Shown here one piece after another: positions 55,276 through 63,030 of a DNA stretch of 64,000 bases. A program made the position numbers and the translations under genes. The DNA lies in assembly GCA_002702655.1 (NCBI GenBank), contig PABB01000069.1, forward strand, positions 62,001-126,000, in the 5' to 3' direction. Under the pieces are notes generated by a model. It was given only the letters and a program-made list of their open reading frames with translations, had not been told where the DNA came from and made no database searches. The number at the start of each line of letters is the position of its first letter. Within the stretch, counting starts at the first letter, position 1. This stretch comes from Planctomycetaceae bacterium. GTDB taxonomy: Bacteria; Planctomycetota; Planctomycetia; Pirellulales; Lacipirellulaceae.

Positions 55276-55533
55276 CAAAATGTCCCTTGTCGATTTTCCA
55301 CAAGTGCCCGGCAAGTGGGCCAAGCGATTTTGCCTGACGCGGGCGGCCCACCAGAATAACATAGTCAGCACGTCGTTGCTGGCGGCTGCCGCCAAATGCC
55401 GACCGCTCCGGCCGACTCGCCGAATGCCTCCTCCGCGGGCCTGTTCGAGCCGCGTCGCCGCTCGCGACCGGCACGCTGCGCCAAGCCGATCATCCGCTGC
55501 GCCCTCCGACCCCCGATCCACCCCGCAAATGCC

Positions 55534-55671
55534 ATGAGTTGCCTGGAAGACAAGCCGCACAAGTGGGACCGGCCAGGCAAGTACAAGTGCACCAAGTGCG
55601 ACGCCACCGCCGACAAGAAGGCCAAGCTGTGCAAGGCGAAGAAGATTAAGGGCAAGTCGAAAGAGGCCTGA
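55534..55671 (+). CDS. Tiny zinc-ribbon-like protein (45 aa)
   Basis: A 45-codon gene starting MSCLEDKPHKWDRPGKYKCT and continuing KCDATADKKAKLCKAKKIKG. CTKC plus the later Cys and the first Cys could bind zinc. The protein is very basic and Lys-rich, with no other feature. ATG 55534 is the natural start; a longer frame upstream to 55396 overlaps the divergent EEP gene's leader. No strong ribosome site. It might be an RNA-associated factor, but that is a guess. I keep it because the lysine-rich composition differs from random high-G+C translation. Confidence 0.5.
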   Translation: MSCLEDKPHKWDRPGKYKCTKCDATADKKAKLCKAKKIKGKSKEA

Positions 55672-55899
55672 TCGCGGCAAATTCATGCCCGTCGCCGCGG
55701 CCAGATGATCGTCGCCGCCATTTGCAGGCGATTTCTGTCACCCGCTGCCGCCGCAATTGTGCCGCCGCGCTCACGGGGTAAGATGGACCGGACTAGGCTC
55801 AGCCATCCAGCGCCGTCGCACTGTGCCGCTTGGCGCCGTCCGCCGCCGCGCGTGGCCGCCTGTCTTCTCATCCGCCTTCGCCCGTGTGCTGAATTTGTC

Positions 55900-57195
55900 A
55901 TGACCGCCTCTGCAGCTCCCGCCGCGGCGCCCAACGACGCCGCCATCGAGTCCGCCTTCGACCTGGCCCGCGAAACCTACGCCGCCTACGGCGTCGACGT
56001 CGACGCGGCGCTCGAAACGCTCCGCGGCGTGGCGATCTCGCTGCACTGTTGGCAGGGCGACGATGTGGGCGGGTTCGAAAACGCCGGCGAAGAGCTGGGC
56101 GGCGGCCTGGCCGTCACCGGCAACTATCCCGGCAAGGCCCGCACGCCCGACGAGCTGCGGGCCGACATCGACCAGGCCCTGCGGCTGATCCCCGGCAACC
56201 ATCGGCTGAACCTGCACGCGTTCTACGCCGAGACCGGCGGCCAGCGGGTCGACCGCAACGAACTGACCGCCGAGCATTTCCAGGGCTGGATCGATTGGGC
56301 CAAGGCCGGCGACCTGGGCATGGACTTCAACCCCACCTGTTTCGCGCATCCGCTGGCCGACGACGGGTTCACGCTGTCGCATCGCGACGCGAAGATCCGG
56401 CAGTTTTGGATTGAGCACTGCCAGGCGAGCCGCGAGATCGGCGCCGCCATGGGCGCAGCGCTCGGGTCGCCCTGCGTGACCAACGTGTGGATCCCCGACG
56501 GCTACAAAGATACGCCCGTCGACCGCGTGGCGCCGCGCGAGCGGCTGGCCGCGGCGTTGGACGACGTGTTCGCCAAACCGCTGCCTGCGGAGCACAACCT
56601 CGACGCGGTCGAGAGCAAGCTGTTTGGCATCGGCTCGGAAAGCTATGTCGTCGGCTCGCACGAATTTTACCTGGGCTACGCAACCACGCGGCAGAAGGTG
56701 CTGTGCCTCGACGCGGGGCACTTCCACCCCACCGAATCGATCGGCGAGAAGATCAGCTCGGTCATGATGTACGTGCCGGAACTGCTGCTGCACGTGAGCC
56801 GCGGCGTCCGCTGGGACAGCGACCACGTGGTCACCTACACCGACGATCTGCAGTTGATCGGCCAGGAAATCGTCCGCGGCGGGTTCCTCGACCGCACGCA
56901 CATCGGGCTCGATTTCTTCGACGCCAGCATCAATCGCATCGCCGCGTGGGTCATCGGCACCCGCAACACGCTGCGGTCCGTGCTGGCCGCGCTGCTCGAG
57001 CCGATCGATCGGCTGCGCGAGCTGGAAAACAGCGGCGACTACACGGCCCGGCTCGCCCTGCTGGAACAGTGCAAGGCGCTGCCCGTGGGCGCCGTGTGGG
57101 ATTACCACTGCCTGCGCAGCGACACCCCCGCAGGGCTAGCCTGGTTGGACGAAGCGCGCCGCTACGAACGCGAAGTGCTCTCGCAACGGCAGTAG
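55900..57195 (+). CDS. rhaA: L-rhamnose isomerase
   Basis: Converts L-rhamnose to L-rhamnulose. The 431-aa protein is close to E. coli RhaA (419 aa) and has family blocks [51 protein letters not shown] and [20 protein letters not shown] (metal Asp/His/Glu), plus [23 protein letters not shown] 55900 gives the family start; the open frame to 55705 is not similar to RhaA. Rhamnulokinase and aldolase genes are not in the window. The next three genes are lutABC on the same strand, so the run may take rhamnose-derived lactaldehyde through lactate to pyruvate. Confidence 0.95.
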   Translation: MTASAAPAAAPNDAAIESAFDLARETYAAYGVDVDAALETLRGVAISLHCWQGDDVGGFENAGEELGGGLAVTGNYPGKARTPDELRADIDQALRLIPGNHRLNLHAFYAETGGQRVDRNELTAEHFQGWIDWAKAGDLGMDFNPTCFAHPLADDGFTLSHRDAKIRQFWIEHCQASREIGAAMGAALGSPCVTNVWIPDGYKDTPVDRVAPRERLAAALDDVFAKPLPAEHNLDAVESKLFGIGSESYVVGSHEFYLGYATTRQKVLCLDAGHFHPTESIGEKISSVMMYVPELLLHVSRGVRWDSDHVVTYTDDLQLIGQEIVRGGFLDRTHIGLDFFDASINRIAAWVIGTRNTLRSVLAALLEPIDRLRELENSGDYTARLALLEQCKALPVGAVWDYHCLRSDTPAGLAWLDEARRYEREVLSQRQ

Positions 57196-57220
57196 AGAAC
57201 GCCAAACTGCATGCTACCCC

Positions 57221-57296
57221 GTAGCCGGACGGCCACGCCGTCCGGGACGCGCAACGCGGCGCCTCACCCGCGTTCCCGGACCGCGTGGCGGTCCGG
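57221..57296. repeat. REP-like inverted pair with GTAG head, family E
   Basis: Left half: GTAG (57221-57224), CCGGACGGC-CAC-GCCGTCCGG (57225-57245). Right half on the minus strand: CCGGACCGC-CAC-GCGGTCCGG (57296-57276). The loops are the same, and stem position 7 is G-C in one half and C-G in the other. The pair lies between rhaA and lutA, 25 bases after the rhaA stop. Confidence 0.85.
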
Positions 57297-57342
57297 CTGA
57301 CTGACCAATCGAACTTGTAGCTCGCCTGCCCCACGCTCCCGC

Positions 57343-58137
57343 ATGCGCATCGGCCTGTTCATTCCCTGCTACATCGACCAGTTCTACCCGCGGGTCGGCG
57401 TGGCGACGTTGCGGCTGCTGGAGCGGTTCGCCGACCGGCTGCCGCGGGACGCGGGTAACGGCGCCGCCCCGCAAATTGTTTTCCCCCGCCAGCAGACCTG
57501 CTGCGGCCAGCCGATGGCCAACGCCGGCTGCGTGGCCGACGCGGCCCCGGTCGCCGAACTGTTCACCGCCGCGTTCGCCGACTGCGACTACGTGGTCGGC
57601 CCCTCGGGCAGTTGCGTGGCGATGATCCGCAAGCACTACCACGGCCTGGTGCGGGACGAAGCCGCGCTCGCCGCGCTGCAGAACAAGACTTACGAGCTGT
57701 GCGAGTTCCTCGTCGACGTGCTGGGGATTGAGTCCATCGACGGCAAGTTCCCCGGCCGCGTCGGCCTGCACCAAAGCTGTCACGGCGTGCGCGAGCTGGG
57801 CCTCGCCCAAGGCAGCGAACGGGTGCTGCCCGACTTCAGCAAGGTCCGCACACTGCTTCAGGGGATTGAAGGCCTGGAGCTCACCGGGCTGGATCGCCCC
57901 GACGAGTGCTGCGGCTTCGGCGGCACGTTTGCCGTGTTCGAGGAAGCCGTCTCGTGCATGATGGGCCGCGACCGCGTCGCCGATCACGAGCGCCACGGCG
58001 CCGAGGTGCTCGCCTCGGCCGACATGTCCTGCCTGATGCACCTGGGCGGCCTCATCCGCCGCGAAGAGAAGCCAATCCGCACAATGCACGTGGCCGAAAT
58101 CATGTGCGAAGCGCTGAGGATACCAATTGATGTGTGA
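57343..58137 (+). CDS. lutA: Lactate utilisation protein A ((Fe-S)-binding, CCG domains)
   Basis: A 264-aa component of the LutABC L-lactate dehydrogenase complex. Two Cys-Cys-Gly domains are clear: FPRQQTCCGQPM in the first half and LDRPDECCGFGGTFAVFE in the second, as in YkgE/LutA proteins. LHQSCHGVRELG and VVGPSGSCVAMI are also conserved. The stop codon TGA at 58135-58137 lies inside the A/T-rich hairpin repeat at 58131-58232. It is the first gene of lutABC and follows rhaA by 147 bases. Confidence 0.95.
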   Translation: MRIGLFIPCYIDQFYPRVGVATLRLLERFADRLPRDAGNGAAPQIVFPRQQTCCGQPMANAGCVADAAPVAELFTAAFADCDYVVGPSGSCVAMIRKHYHGLVRDEAALAALQNKTYELCEFLVDVLGIESIDGKFPGRVGLHQSCHGVRELGLAQGSERVLPDFSKVRTLLQGIEGLELTGLDRPDECCGFGGTFAVFEEAVSCMMGRDRVADHERHGAEVLASADMSCLMHLGGLIRREEKPIRTMHVAEIMCEALRIPIDV

Positions 58138-58232
58138 TGTGAGATGTGAGATGTAAGATTGTGGATGTGAAGATGGCAGTGACATCGCACAACCGCACAT
58201 CAACAATCTCACATTAGACATTTCACATTGAT
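58131..58232. repeat. A/T-rich reiterated hairpin, family H
   Basis: Short words (GATGTGA, GAGATGT) repeat on the left, and their complements (CACAT, ATCTCACAT) on the right. For example, 58149-58170 (containing AAGATTGTGGATGTG) pairs imperfectly with 58196-58216 (containing CACATCAACAATCTC). It fills the lutA-lutB gap, overlaps the lutA stop and could cap or separate the two messages. The base composition differs sharply from the neighbours. Confidence 0.8.
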
Positions 58233-58281
58233 ATTCCGGCACGCATTCCTTCCCGTTTGATCCCGCAGCTGTGACAACCCC

Positions 58282-59655
58282 GTGAGTTCCGCCCACGCCG
58301 CCGCCGCCGCCGAGTTTGTCGCCAACGACGAGCGCGCGCACTGGCACGACCAGGCGCTGTGGTTCGTGCGGTCCAAACGCGACAAGCAGGCCCACTCGCT
58401 CCCGGAGTGGGAACGGCTGCGCGAACTGGCTTCGGCCATCAAACTGCACACGATGAGCCATCTGCCGGCGCTGCTGGAGCAGTTCGAGGCCAACGCTACG
58501 CGGCTGGGCGCGAAGGTCCACTGGGCTCGCGACGCGGCGGAGCACAACGCCATCGTCCACGGCATTCTGGCCGAGCACGACGTGCGGCGGGTCTGCAAGA
58601 GCAAGTCGATGCTCACCGAGGAATGCCACCTCAACCCGTATCTCGAGCGGCACGGCATCGAGGTCACCGACACCGACCTGGGCGAGTGGATCGTGCAACT
58701 GCGCGAGGAACCGCCCAGCCACATCGTGCTGCCGGCGATTCACATCAAAAAGGAAGAAGTCGGCGAGCTGTTCCACCGCAAGCTGGGCACCGACGCGGGC
58801 GCGACCGACCCCAAGTATCTGACTGAGTCGGCCCGCCAGAAGCTGCGCGAAAAGTTCCTGGCCGCCGACGCGGGAATCACCGGCGTCAACTTCGGCATGG
58901 CCGACACCGGCGGCTTTGTCGTCTGCACCAACGAGGGCAACGCCGACTTGGGCGCGTCGCTGCCGCGGCTGCACATTGCGTCGATGGGGATCGAGAAGCT
59001 GATCCCCCGCGCCGCCGACTTGGGCGTGTTTCTGCGACTGTTGGCCCGCTCGGCCACGGGGCAACCGATCACCACCTACTCGTCGCACTTCCACGGCCCG
59101 CCGCCGGGCGGCGAGTTGCACATCGTGCTGGTCGACAACGGCCGCAGCCGGCTGCTGGGCAGCGAGGAGTTTCGCCGCTCGCTCAATTGCATCCGCTGCG
59201 GCGCCTGCATGAACACCTGCCCGGTGTATCGCCGCAGCGGCGGGCACAGCTACGCGGTCACGGTGCCGGGGCCGATCGGTTCGATCATCAACCCGGCCCG
59301 CGACCCGGCCGAGCATAACAGCCTGCCGTACGCGTGCAGCCTGTGCGGTTCGTGCAGCGACGTGTGCCCCGTGAAGATCGACCTGCACAGCCAACTGCTG
59401 GTGTGGCGCCGCGAGATCGTCGCCCGCGGCCTGCTGGGGCGCGGCAAGCGGCTGCTGATGAAGCTGACCGGCGCCGTGCTCCGCCGTCCGTGGCTGTACC
59501 GCACCGGCGGCCGCCTGGCGCGATTCGGTTTGAAGTACAGCCCGCGGTGGCTCGTCTACACGCGGCTGAACCCGTGGGGCAAGCAGCGCGAGCTCCCCGA
59601 GCCGCCGAAGCAGAGCTTTCGCGCGTGGTACGCGAAGCACCACAAGCGCGATTGA
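58282..59655 (+). CDS. lutB: Lactate utilisation protein B (LUD domain plus two Fe-S clusters)
   Basis: A 457-aa iron-sulfur protein. The N-terminal LUD domain (about 70-300; NFGMADTGGFVVCTNEGNAD) is followed by two 4Fe-4S motifs: CIRCGACMNTCPVYRRSGGH and CSLCGSCSDVCPVKIDLHSQ. This is the LutB/YkgF layout. GTG 58282 is the likely start; no upstream ATG fits. It lies between lutA and lutC on the same strand. LutB is thought to pass electrons from lactate oxidation to an acceptor. Confidence 0.95.
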   Translation: MSSAHAAAAAEFVANDERAHWHDQALWFVRSKRDKQAHSLPEWERLRELASAIKLHTMSHLPALLEQFEANATRLGAKVHWARDAAEHNAIVHGILAEHDVRRVCKSKSMLTEECHLNPYLERHGIEVTDTDLGEWIVQLREEPPSHIVLPAIHIKKEEVGELFHRKLGTDAGATDPKYLTESARQKLREKFLAADAGITGVNFGMADTGGFVVCTNEGNADLGASLPRLHIASMGIEKLIPRAADLGVFLRLLARSATGQPITTYSSHFHGPPPGGELHIVLVDNGRSRLLGSEEFRRSLNCIRCGACMNTCPVYRRSGGHSYAVTVPGPIGSIINPARDPAEHNSLPYACSLCGSCSDVCPVKIDLHSQLLVWRREIVARGLLGRGKRLLMKLTGAVLRRPWLYRTGGRLARFGLKYSPRWLVYTRLNPWGKQRELPEPPKQSFRAWYAKHHKRD

Positions 59656-59754
59656 TACGGCGAACTCACGACGAACCGCCGCTCCCCGAAAGCGTCAGGC
59701 ACTCCGTTCCTCTGGCCGACAGCTGATAGCCAATAGCCGACAGCCCCCAATCCC

Positions 59755-60369
59755 ATGAAATCCTCCCGCGACCAAGTCCTCGCCGACCTGCGGACCAACG
59801 CCCCGCCGCCGACGCCGTTGCCGGAACTCGCCGGCGACTGGATCGCCTACGACGATCCGCTGGCACAGTTCACGGCTGTGCTGGAGGGCATCGGCGGCCG
59901 CGTGCGCGTGGTCCACGGCGACGAGGAGCTCCGCGCCGCCGTGGCCGAGGTGCAGCAACAAGTCGCCGCGGCCAACACCCTGTCGGTCGCGCCCGCGGCG
60001 CCGGGCAACGTCGACCCGGCGAGCTTGTCGGACCCCCACGATCTGGCCGACATCGACCTGGCCGTGCTGACCGGCGACTTCGCGGTGGCCGAGAACGGGG
60101 CCGTGTGGGTGACCGACCGGCAGTTGCCGCTGCGCATCGCGTACTTCATCTGCCAGCACCTAGTGCTAATCGTCCCCGCCGCCGCCGTGGTGCCCACGAT
60201 GCACGCCGCCTACGACCGGCTGGCGGCAATGCACGATGGCGAGGGCGAATTCGCCACCCCCGCCTTCGGCTGCTTCGTCAGCGGCCCGTCGAAGACCGCC
60301 GACATCGAACAATCGCTGGTGATCGGCGCCCACGGGGCGCGATCGTTGACGGTGCTGTTCACAGGGTAG
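59755..60369 (+). CDS. lutC: Lactate utilisation protein C (LUD domain)
   Basis: A 204-aa LUD-domain protein, third subunit of LutABC. Conserved parts: DLAVLTGDFAVAENGAVWV, LIVPAAAVVPTMHAAYDRL and the ending GPSKTADIEQSLVIGAHGAR, very typical of LutC. The stop codon TAG (60367-60369) is also the last three bases of a GTAG hairpin head, so the repeat begins exactly at the gene end. ATG 59755 follows an A/T-richer gap of 99 bases after lutB. Confidence 0.93.
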   Translation: MKSSRDQVLADLRTNAPPPTPLPELAGDWIAYDDPLAQFTAVLEGIGGRVRVVHGDEELRAAVAEVQQQVAAANTLSVAPAAPGNVDPASLSDPHDLADIDLAVLTGDFAVAENGAVWVTDRQLPLRIAYFICQHLVLIVPAAAVVPTMHAAYDRLAAMHDGEGEFATPAFGCFVSGPSKTADIEQSLVIGAHGARSLTVLFTG

Positions 60370-60401
60370 CCCGGGTTCTCGAACCCGGGCGGCGCAGCCG
60401 C
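60366..60401 (+). repeat. GTAG-headed double hairpin, family D-like, at lutC stop
   Basis: GTAG (60366-60369) leads into GCCCGGGTTC-TC-GAACCCGGGC (60369-60390), which overlaps the G, then a small hairpin GCGGC-GCA-GCCGC (60389-60401). The layout is that of the D elements at 60461-60506 and 61611-61656, with the same loop letters (TTC-TC-GAA, GCA) but different stem letters. It may also end lutC transcription, though no T-run follows. Confidence 0.8.
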
Positions 60402-60429
60402 AAGAGGCGGCGAGGACATGTCGGCGCCT

Positions 60430-60508
60430 GTTGCGACGTCGATTTCGGATTAACGCCTCTCGTCGCCTGCGGCGACCCCGCTTCGAGAAGCGGGGCCACC
60501 CCTATCTC
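60430..60508 (-). repeat. Family D double-hairpin repeat, copy 1
   Basis: Contains GTCGCC-TGC-GGCGAC and CCCCGCTTC-GA-GAAGCGGGG, ending ACCCCTATCTC. It matches copy 2 (61581-61658) over about 78 bases including flank (GTTGCGACG). Read on the minus strand it starts ATAGGGG, one base off the GTAG head. Together with the hairpin at the lutC stop it makes an inverted pair. Confidence 0.85.
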
Positions 60509-60663
60509 TTTGCGCGGCGTAGGTCAGCGCAGGGGCGATCTTGTGGGAGTGGGCTCGTCGACGATTCACGACCTTGCAGTTATCTTCGTGAAGAGAGACA
60601 GATGACCTGCACATGGATTCTCCGTCGCCCATTGGGATCGATCTCCATCAATCGGGGATTGAA

Positions 60664-61296
60664 ATGAAACAGTCGCGTCTGAAATTCCGCGTCCGTAGCT
60701 TGTTGCTACTGATGACCTCGATCGCGCTGACTCTAGGCTATTTGGCAATGCGAGCTGGGCGCGTTGTCGAATTGCAGCAACACGTTGAATCGCTCGGTGG
60801 AAGCGTCACCAGCAAGCATGATGTACGCATTGATGCCGAGGTCGAGTACGTGCCTGACACGGCACCGCTTGATGTGACGAGAGGCAGCTTGCCGAAGGGA
60901 TGGTTGGTTGAGCCCGTGGGCATCGATCTCAGTTGGAGCGATGCAAACGATGCCGATGTCGCGCGAATTGCGAAAACCGAGCAATTGGAGGGCATTTCTC
61001 TGGATGGAACCGATGTGACAGATGAAGCAGTTCGTGTTCTCGCGACGCTGCCACGCATCCGCTCCATTGGCCTCAGCAATACCGGCATCACTGACGTTGC
61101 CCTCCAGCACCTGAGTACGATTTCCGGGCTGGAGGACCTTGACGTCTCGAATACCACTGTCAGCGACGAAGGATTGCGGCACCTCGAAGAATTGCATTCG
61201 TTGAAGAACCTGAATCTCGTTGAGACCGGGGTCACGGAGGCCGGCTATATGAGGATTCAGGCTGCGCTGCCCAATTGCATTGTCGGCTGGTGGTGA
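60664..61296 (+). CDS. Membrane-anchored leucine-rich-repeat protein
   Basis: A 210-aa protein. From ATG 60664: MKQSRLKFRVRSLLLLMTSI, the planctomycete anchor pattern (Arg-x-Arg-x-Leu-Leu then a helix), a short coiled segment, and then at least four leucine-rich repeats of the type LEGISLDGTDVTDEAVRVLA, SIGLSNTGITDVALQHLSTI and DLDVSNTTVSDEGLRHLEEL. Such repeats form a curved surface for protein or ligand binding. The gene looks lower in G+C (about half) than its neighbours and is flanked by repeats, so acquisition or different constraint is possible. Partner unknown. Confidence 0.82.
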   Translation: MKQSRLKFRVRSLLLLMTSIALTLGYLAMRAGRVVELQQHVESLGGSVTSKHDVRIDAEVEYVPDTAPLDVTRGSLPKGWLVEPVGIDLSWSDANDADVARIAKTEQLEGISLDGTDVTDEAVRVLATLPRIRSIGLSNTGITDVALQHLSTISGLEDLDVSNTTVSDEGLRHLEELHSLKNLNLVETGVTEAGYMRIQAALPNCIVGWW

Positions 61297-61652
61297 TGCA
61301 TCTCGTCTTCTCGACGGAGGACCGTCGTCCGTGGGTCGGCGATGAGGAGCACGGCCGTCCCGTTGGGACTCGCGCTCTCTCACCGCATGGGTCCCAGGGC
61401 GGCGTCGCGGCTGGCGCCGTGACTTGCCCTGGGCTTGGATAGGGGCGTCCCTGCGGGACTGAATGAGCGGGGTGCCATGCCCACGGCGGTCTTCCGCTGT
61501 GGGCATGCTGAAGTTGCTAGCGCAGCATGCCCACGCCTGCGAACAGGCGTGGGCATGGCACCCTAAAAAACTACACGCCGGTTGCGACGCCCTTCTCGGA
61601 CCGACGCTTCTTGTCGCCTGCGGCGACCCCGCTTCGAGAAGCGGGGCGACCC
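61297..61652. other. Repeat-filled 356-base gap
   Basis: Between the convergent LRR gene and the HAD gene. It holds repeat family C (61471-61562), the start of family D copy 2 (61581-61658) and a short stretch (61300-61460) with G-rich words in which I find no gene or hairpin beyond short GCC/GGC stems. Confidence 0.6.
61471..61562. repeat. Nested inverted repeat, family C
   Basis: Outer ends GGTGCCATGCCCAC (61471-61484) and GTGGGCATGGCACC (61549-61562) are a perfect 14-base inverted repeat. Each end is also half of an inner hairpin: CATGCCCAC with GTGGGCATG (left, loop GGCGGTCTTCCGCT) and CATGCCCACGCCTG with CAGGCGTGGGCATG (right, loop CGAA). Same two-arm build as family A with unrelated letters. 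Confidence 0.87.
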
Positions 61653-61658
61653 CTACCT
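61581..61658 (-). repeat. Family D double-hairpin repeat, copy 2, providing the HAD gene stop
   Basis: On the minus strand: GTAG (61656-61653), then GGGTCGCCCCGCTTC-TC-GAAGCGGGG and GTCGCC-GCA-GGCGAC. The TAG of GTAG is the stop codon of the HAD gene (61653-61655). It shares about 78 bases with copy 1. Confidence 0.85.
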
Positions 61659-62351
61659 CGCGCCGATGCGCTCGAGCAGCGCCGTGCAGTCGCTCAGGTC
61701 GTCCAGCAGCACGTCAGGCCGCTCGGCGGCGAGCGTTTCGGGGGGCGTGTGACCCGTGGGGACGGCCACCGCGTAGGCGCCGATCGAGCGGGCGCAGCGG
61801 ATGTCGTGCACCGTGTCGCCGATGACCATCGTTTCGCGCAAGGGGCCGCTAAGGCCGTTGTGCGCCTGCGTGTGGTCCATCGCGGCGGCCAGGGCGGCGG
61901 CGGCGATGTCGTTGCGGTCGGTCACTTCGTCGCCGAAACCGCCGAAGGGGAAGTGCTCCCACAGTTGATAATGCGTCAGCTTGGCCTGGGCGCCCAGTTG
62001 CAGGTTGCCGGTCAGCAGCCCCACGGCCACGTCGTCGCGCTGCCGCAATTGGGCGATGAACTCCGCCACGCCCGGCAGGACGCAGCCCTCAGCCGCCTTT
62101 TCCACGAGCGCCGCCGGCAGGTGCCCCAGGTAACTCTCGCGGAACGACTGCCAATTGTCGGCCGACGGGTCCACGCCGTGGGCGGCCATCAGATCCAGGG
62201 CGATCGCCCGATCGCTGCGGCCGGCAAACGACACGGCGCCGGTGAGCTCCGGCACCTCGAACAGATCGCGAAACGCGCGGGCAAAGGCCACCTGCCCCGC
62301 GCCGCCGGTGAGAATGAGCGTGCCGTCGATATCGAATAGAACTGCGTACAT
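61653..62351 (-). CDS. HAD-superfamily phosphatase, phosphoglycolate-phosphatase-like
   Basis: A 232-aa HAD-IA hydrolase: VLFDIDGTLILTGGAG (nucleophile Asp and Asp+2), VAVGLLTGN (motif II Thr), AAMDHTQ then MVIGDTVHDIRCARSIGAYA (motif III/IV acidic pair) and VAVPTGHTPPE. Gph-like proteins remove 2-phosphoglycolate but many are broader phosphatases. ATG 62351 is natural. The stop is supplied by repeat family D copy 2, so its last residues (LLERIGAR) may have been set by the insertion. It reads away from the RF-like gene, with repeat family G between them. Confidence 0.9.
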   Translation of the reverse strand: MYAVLFDIDGTLILTGGAGQVAFARAFRDLFEVPELTGAVSFAGRSDRAIALDLMAAHGVDPSADNWQSFRESYLGHLPAALVEKAAEGCVLPGVAEFIAQLRQRDDVAVGLLTGNLQLGAQAKLTHYQLWEHFPFGGFGDEVTDRNDIAAAALAAAMDHTQAHNGLSGPLRETMVIGDTVHDIRCARSIGAYAVAVPTGHTPPETLAAERPDVLLDDLSDCTALLERIGAR

Positions 62352-62400
62352 GGGAGTACGTGATAAGGCGCCCGGGGGCGGGAGGCAACCGCGTTGCGGG

Positions 62401-62502
62401 TGATTGGTGACCAGTTACCGGTTACCGGTTACCAGTGAACGAGTTCAGCCTTCAATCACTGGTCACCGATCACTGGTAACTGCTCACCGGTAACCGATCC
62501 CC
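62401..62502. repeat. GGTAACC-type reiterated palindromes, family G copy 1
   Basis: Overlapping words such as ACCGGTTACC, ACCAGTTACC, CACTGGTCACC and CACTGGTAACTG build several small palindromes and a large imperfect inverted repeat (62401-62438 against 62455-62497). It abuts the stop of the RF-like gene at 62507. A second copy lies on the other side of that gene. Confidence 0.82.
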
Positions 62503-62506
62503 CGCC

Positions 62507-63001
62507 CTACCGCAGCGGATGCTGGCCGGCGGATTGGCGGTGTCCGTTGAGCAGCGCCAGCGCCGCGGGTTCGAGCTTCAGCAGCTTGACCAACTGCGAG
62601 GTTGACACGCCCAGCGCCTGGGCCGTCGCGGCGGCGTCCCACGCGCCGTGCGCCAGCGCGTCGAGCGACTCGGCGACCAGCGCGGGGAAGTCGTCGTGCT
62701 GTGCGCTCACGCTGATCCGCCCGCCGCGGGCACGTGATTGCCACAGCGACGAAGGCTCCCGCCATTCGGTGCGCACGGCCAGGGCGAGTTTCAGCCGCAA
62801 CCGCAACACGGCGGCCGCGTGGTTCTGGGCCTGGCTGCGGCGCTCGGTCCCCTCGGCGGCGATGCCGGTGGGGCGGTGCGTGACGACCACGGCCGTCTCG
62901 ACCTTGTTGCGATGCTGGCCGCCGGGGCCGCTGGCGCGAGTGCGGCGGACCTCGCACTGGGCCAACAACTGATCAATCGACAAGGCGGCGGGGTGGAGCA
63001 T
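62507..63001 (-). CDS. Release-factor-domain protein with GGQ motif
   Basis: A 164-aa protein with the class I release-factor catalytic core and nothing else: TRASGPGGQHRNKVETAVVV has the universal GGQ that triggers peptidyl-tRNA hydrolysis. Codon-recognition domains are absent, as in ribosome-rescue proteins (ArfB/YaeJ-like) and related short RF-like proteins. The C-terminal tail (WDAAATAQALGVSTSQLVKL) lacks an obvious basic ArfB-type tail, so it is not standard ArfB. A role in rescue of stalled ribosomes is plausible. It is bracketed by two copies of repeat family G. Confidence 0.88.
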   Translation of the reverse strand: MLHPAALSIDQLLAQCEVRRTRASGPGGQHRNKVETAVVVTHRPTGIAAEGTERRSQAQNHAAAVLRLRLKLALAVRTEWREPSSLWQSRARGGRISVSAQHDDFPALVAESLDALAHGAWDAAATAQALGVSTSQLVKLLKLEPAALALLNGHRQSAGQHPLR

Positions 63002-63030
63002 GGCGTGAGACCGTCCGTGGTCAGTAAGGA

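Noticed and set aside
60366-60390. Classical intrinsic terminator after lutC
   Set aside because: The hairpin is perfect but no T-run follows, and its form matches the GTAG repeat family better. It may still reduce read-through.
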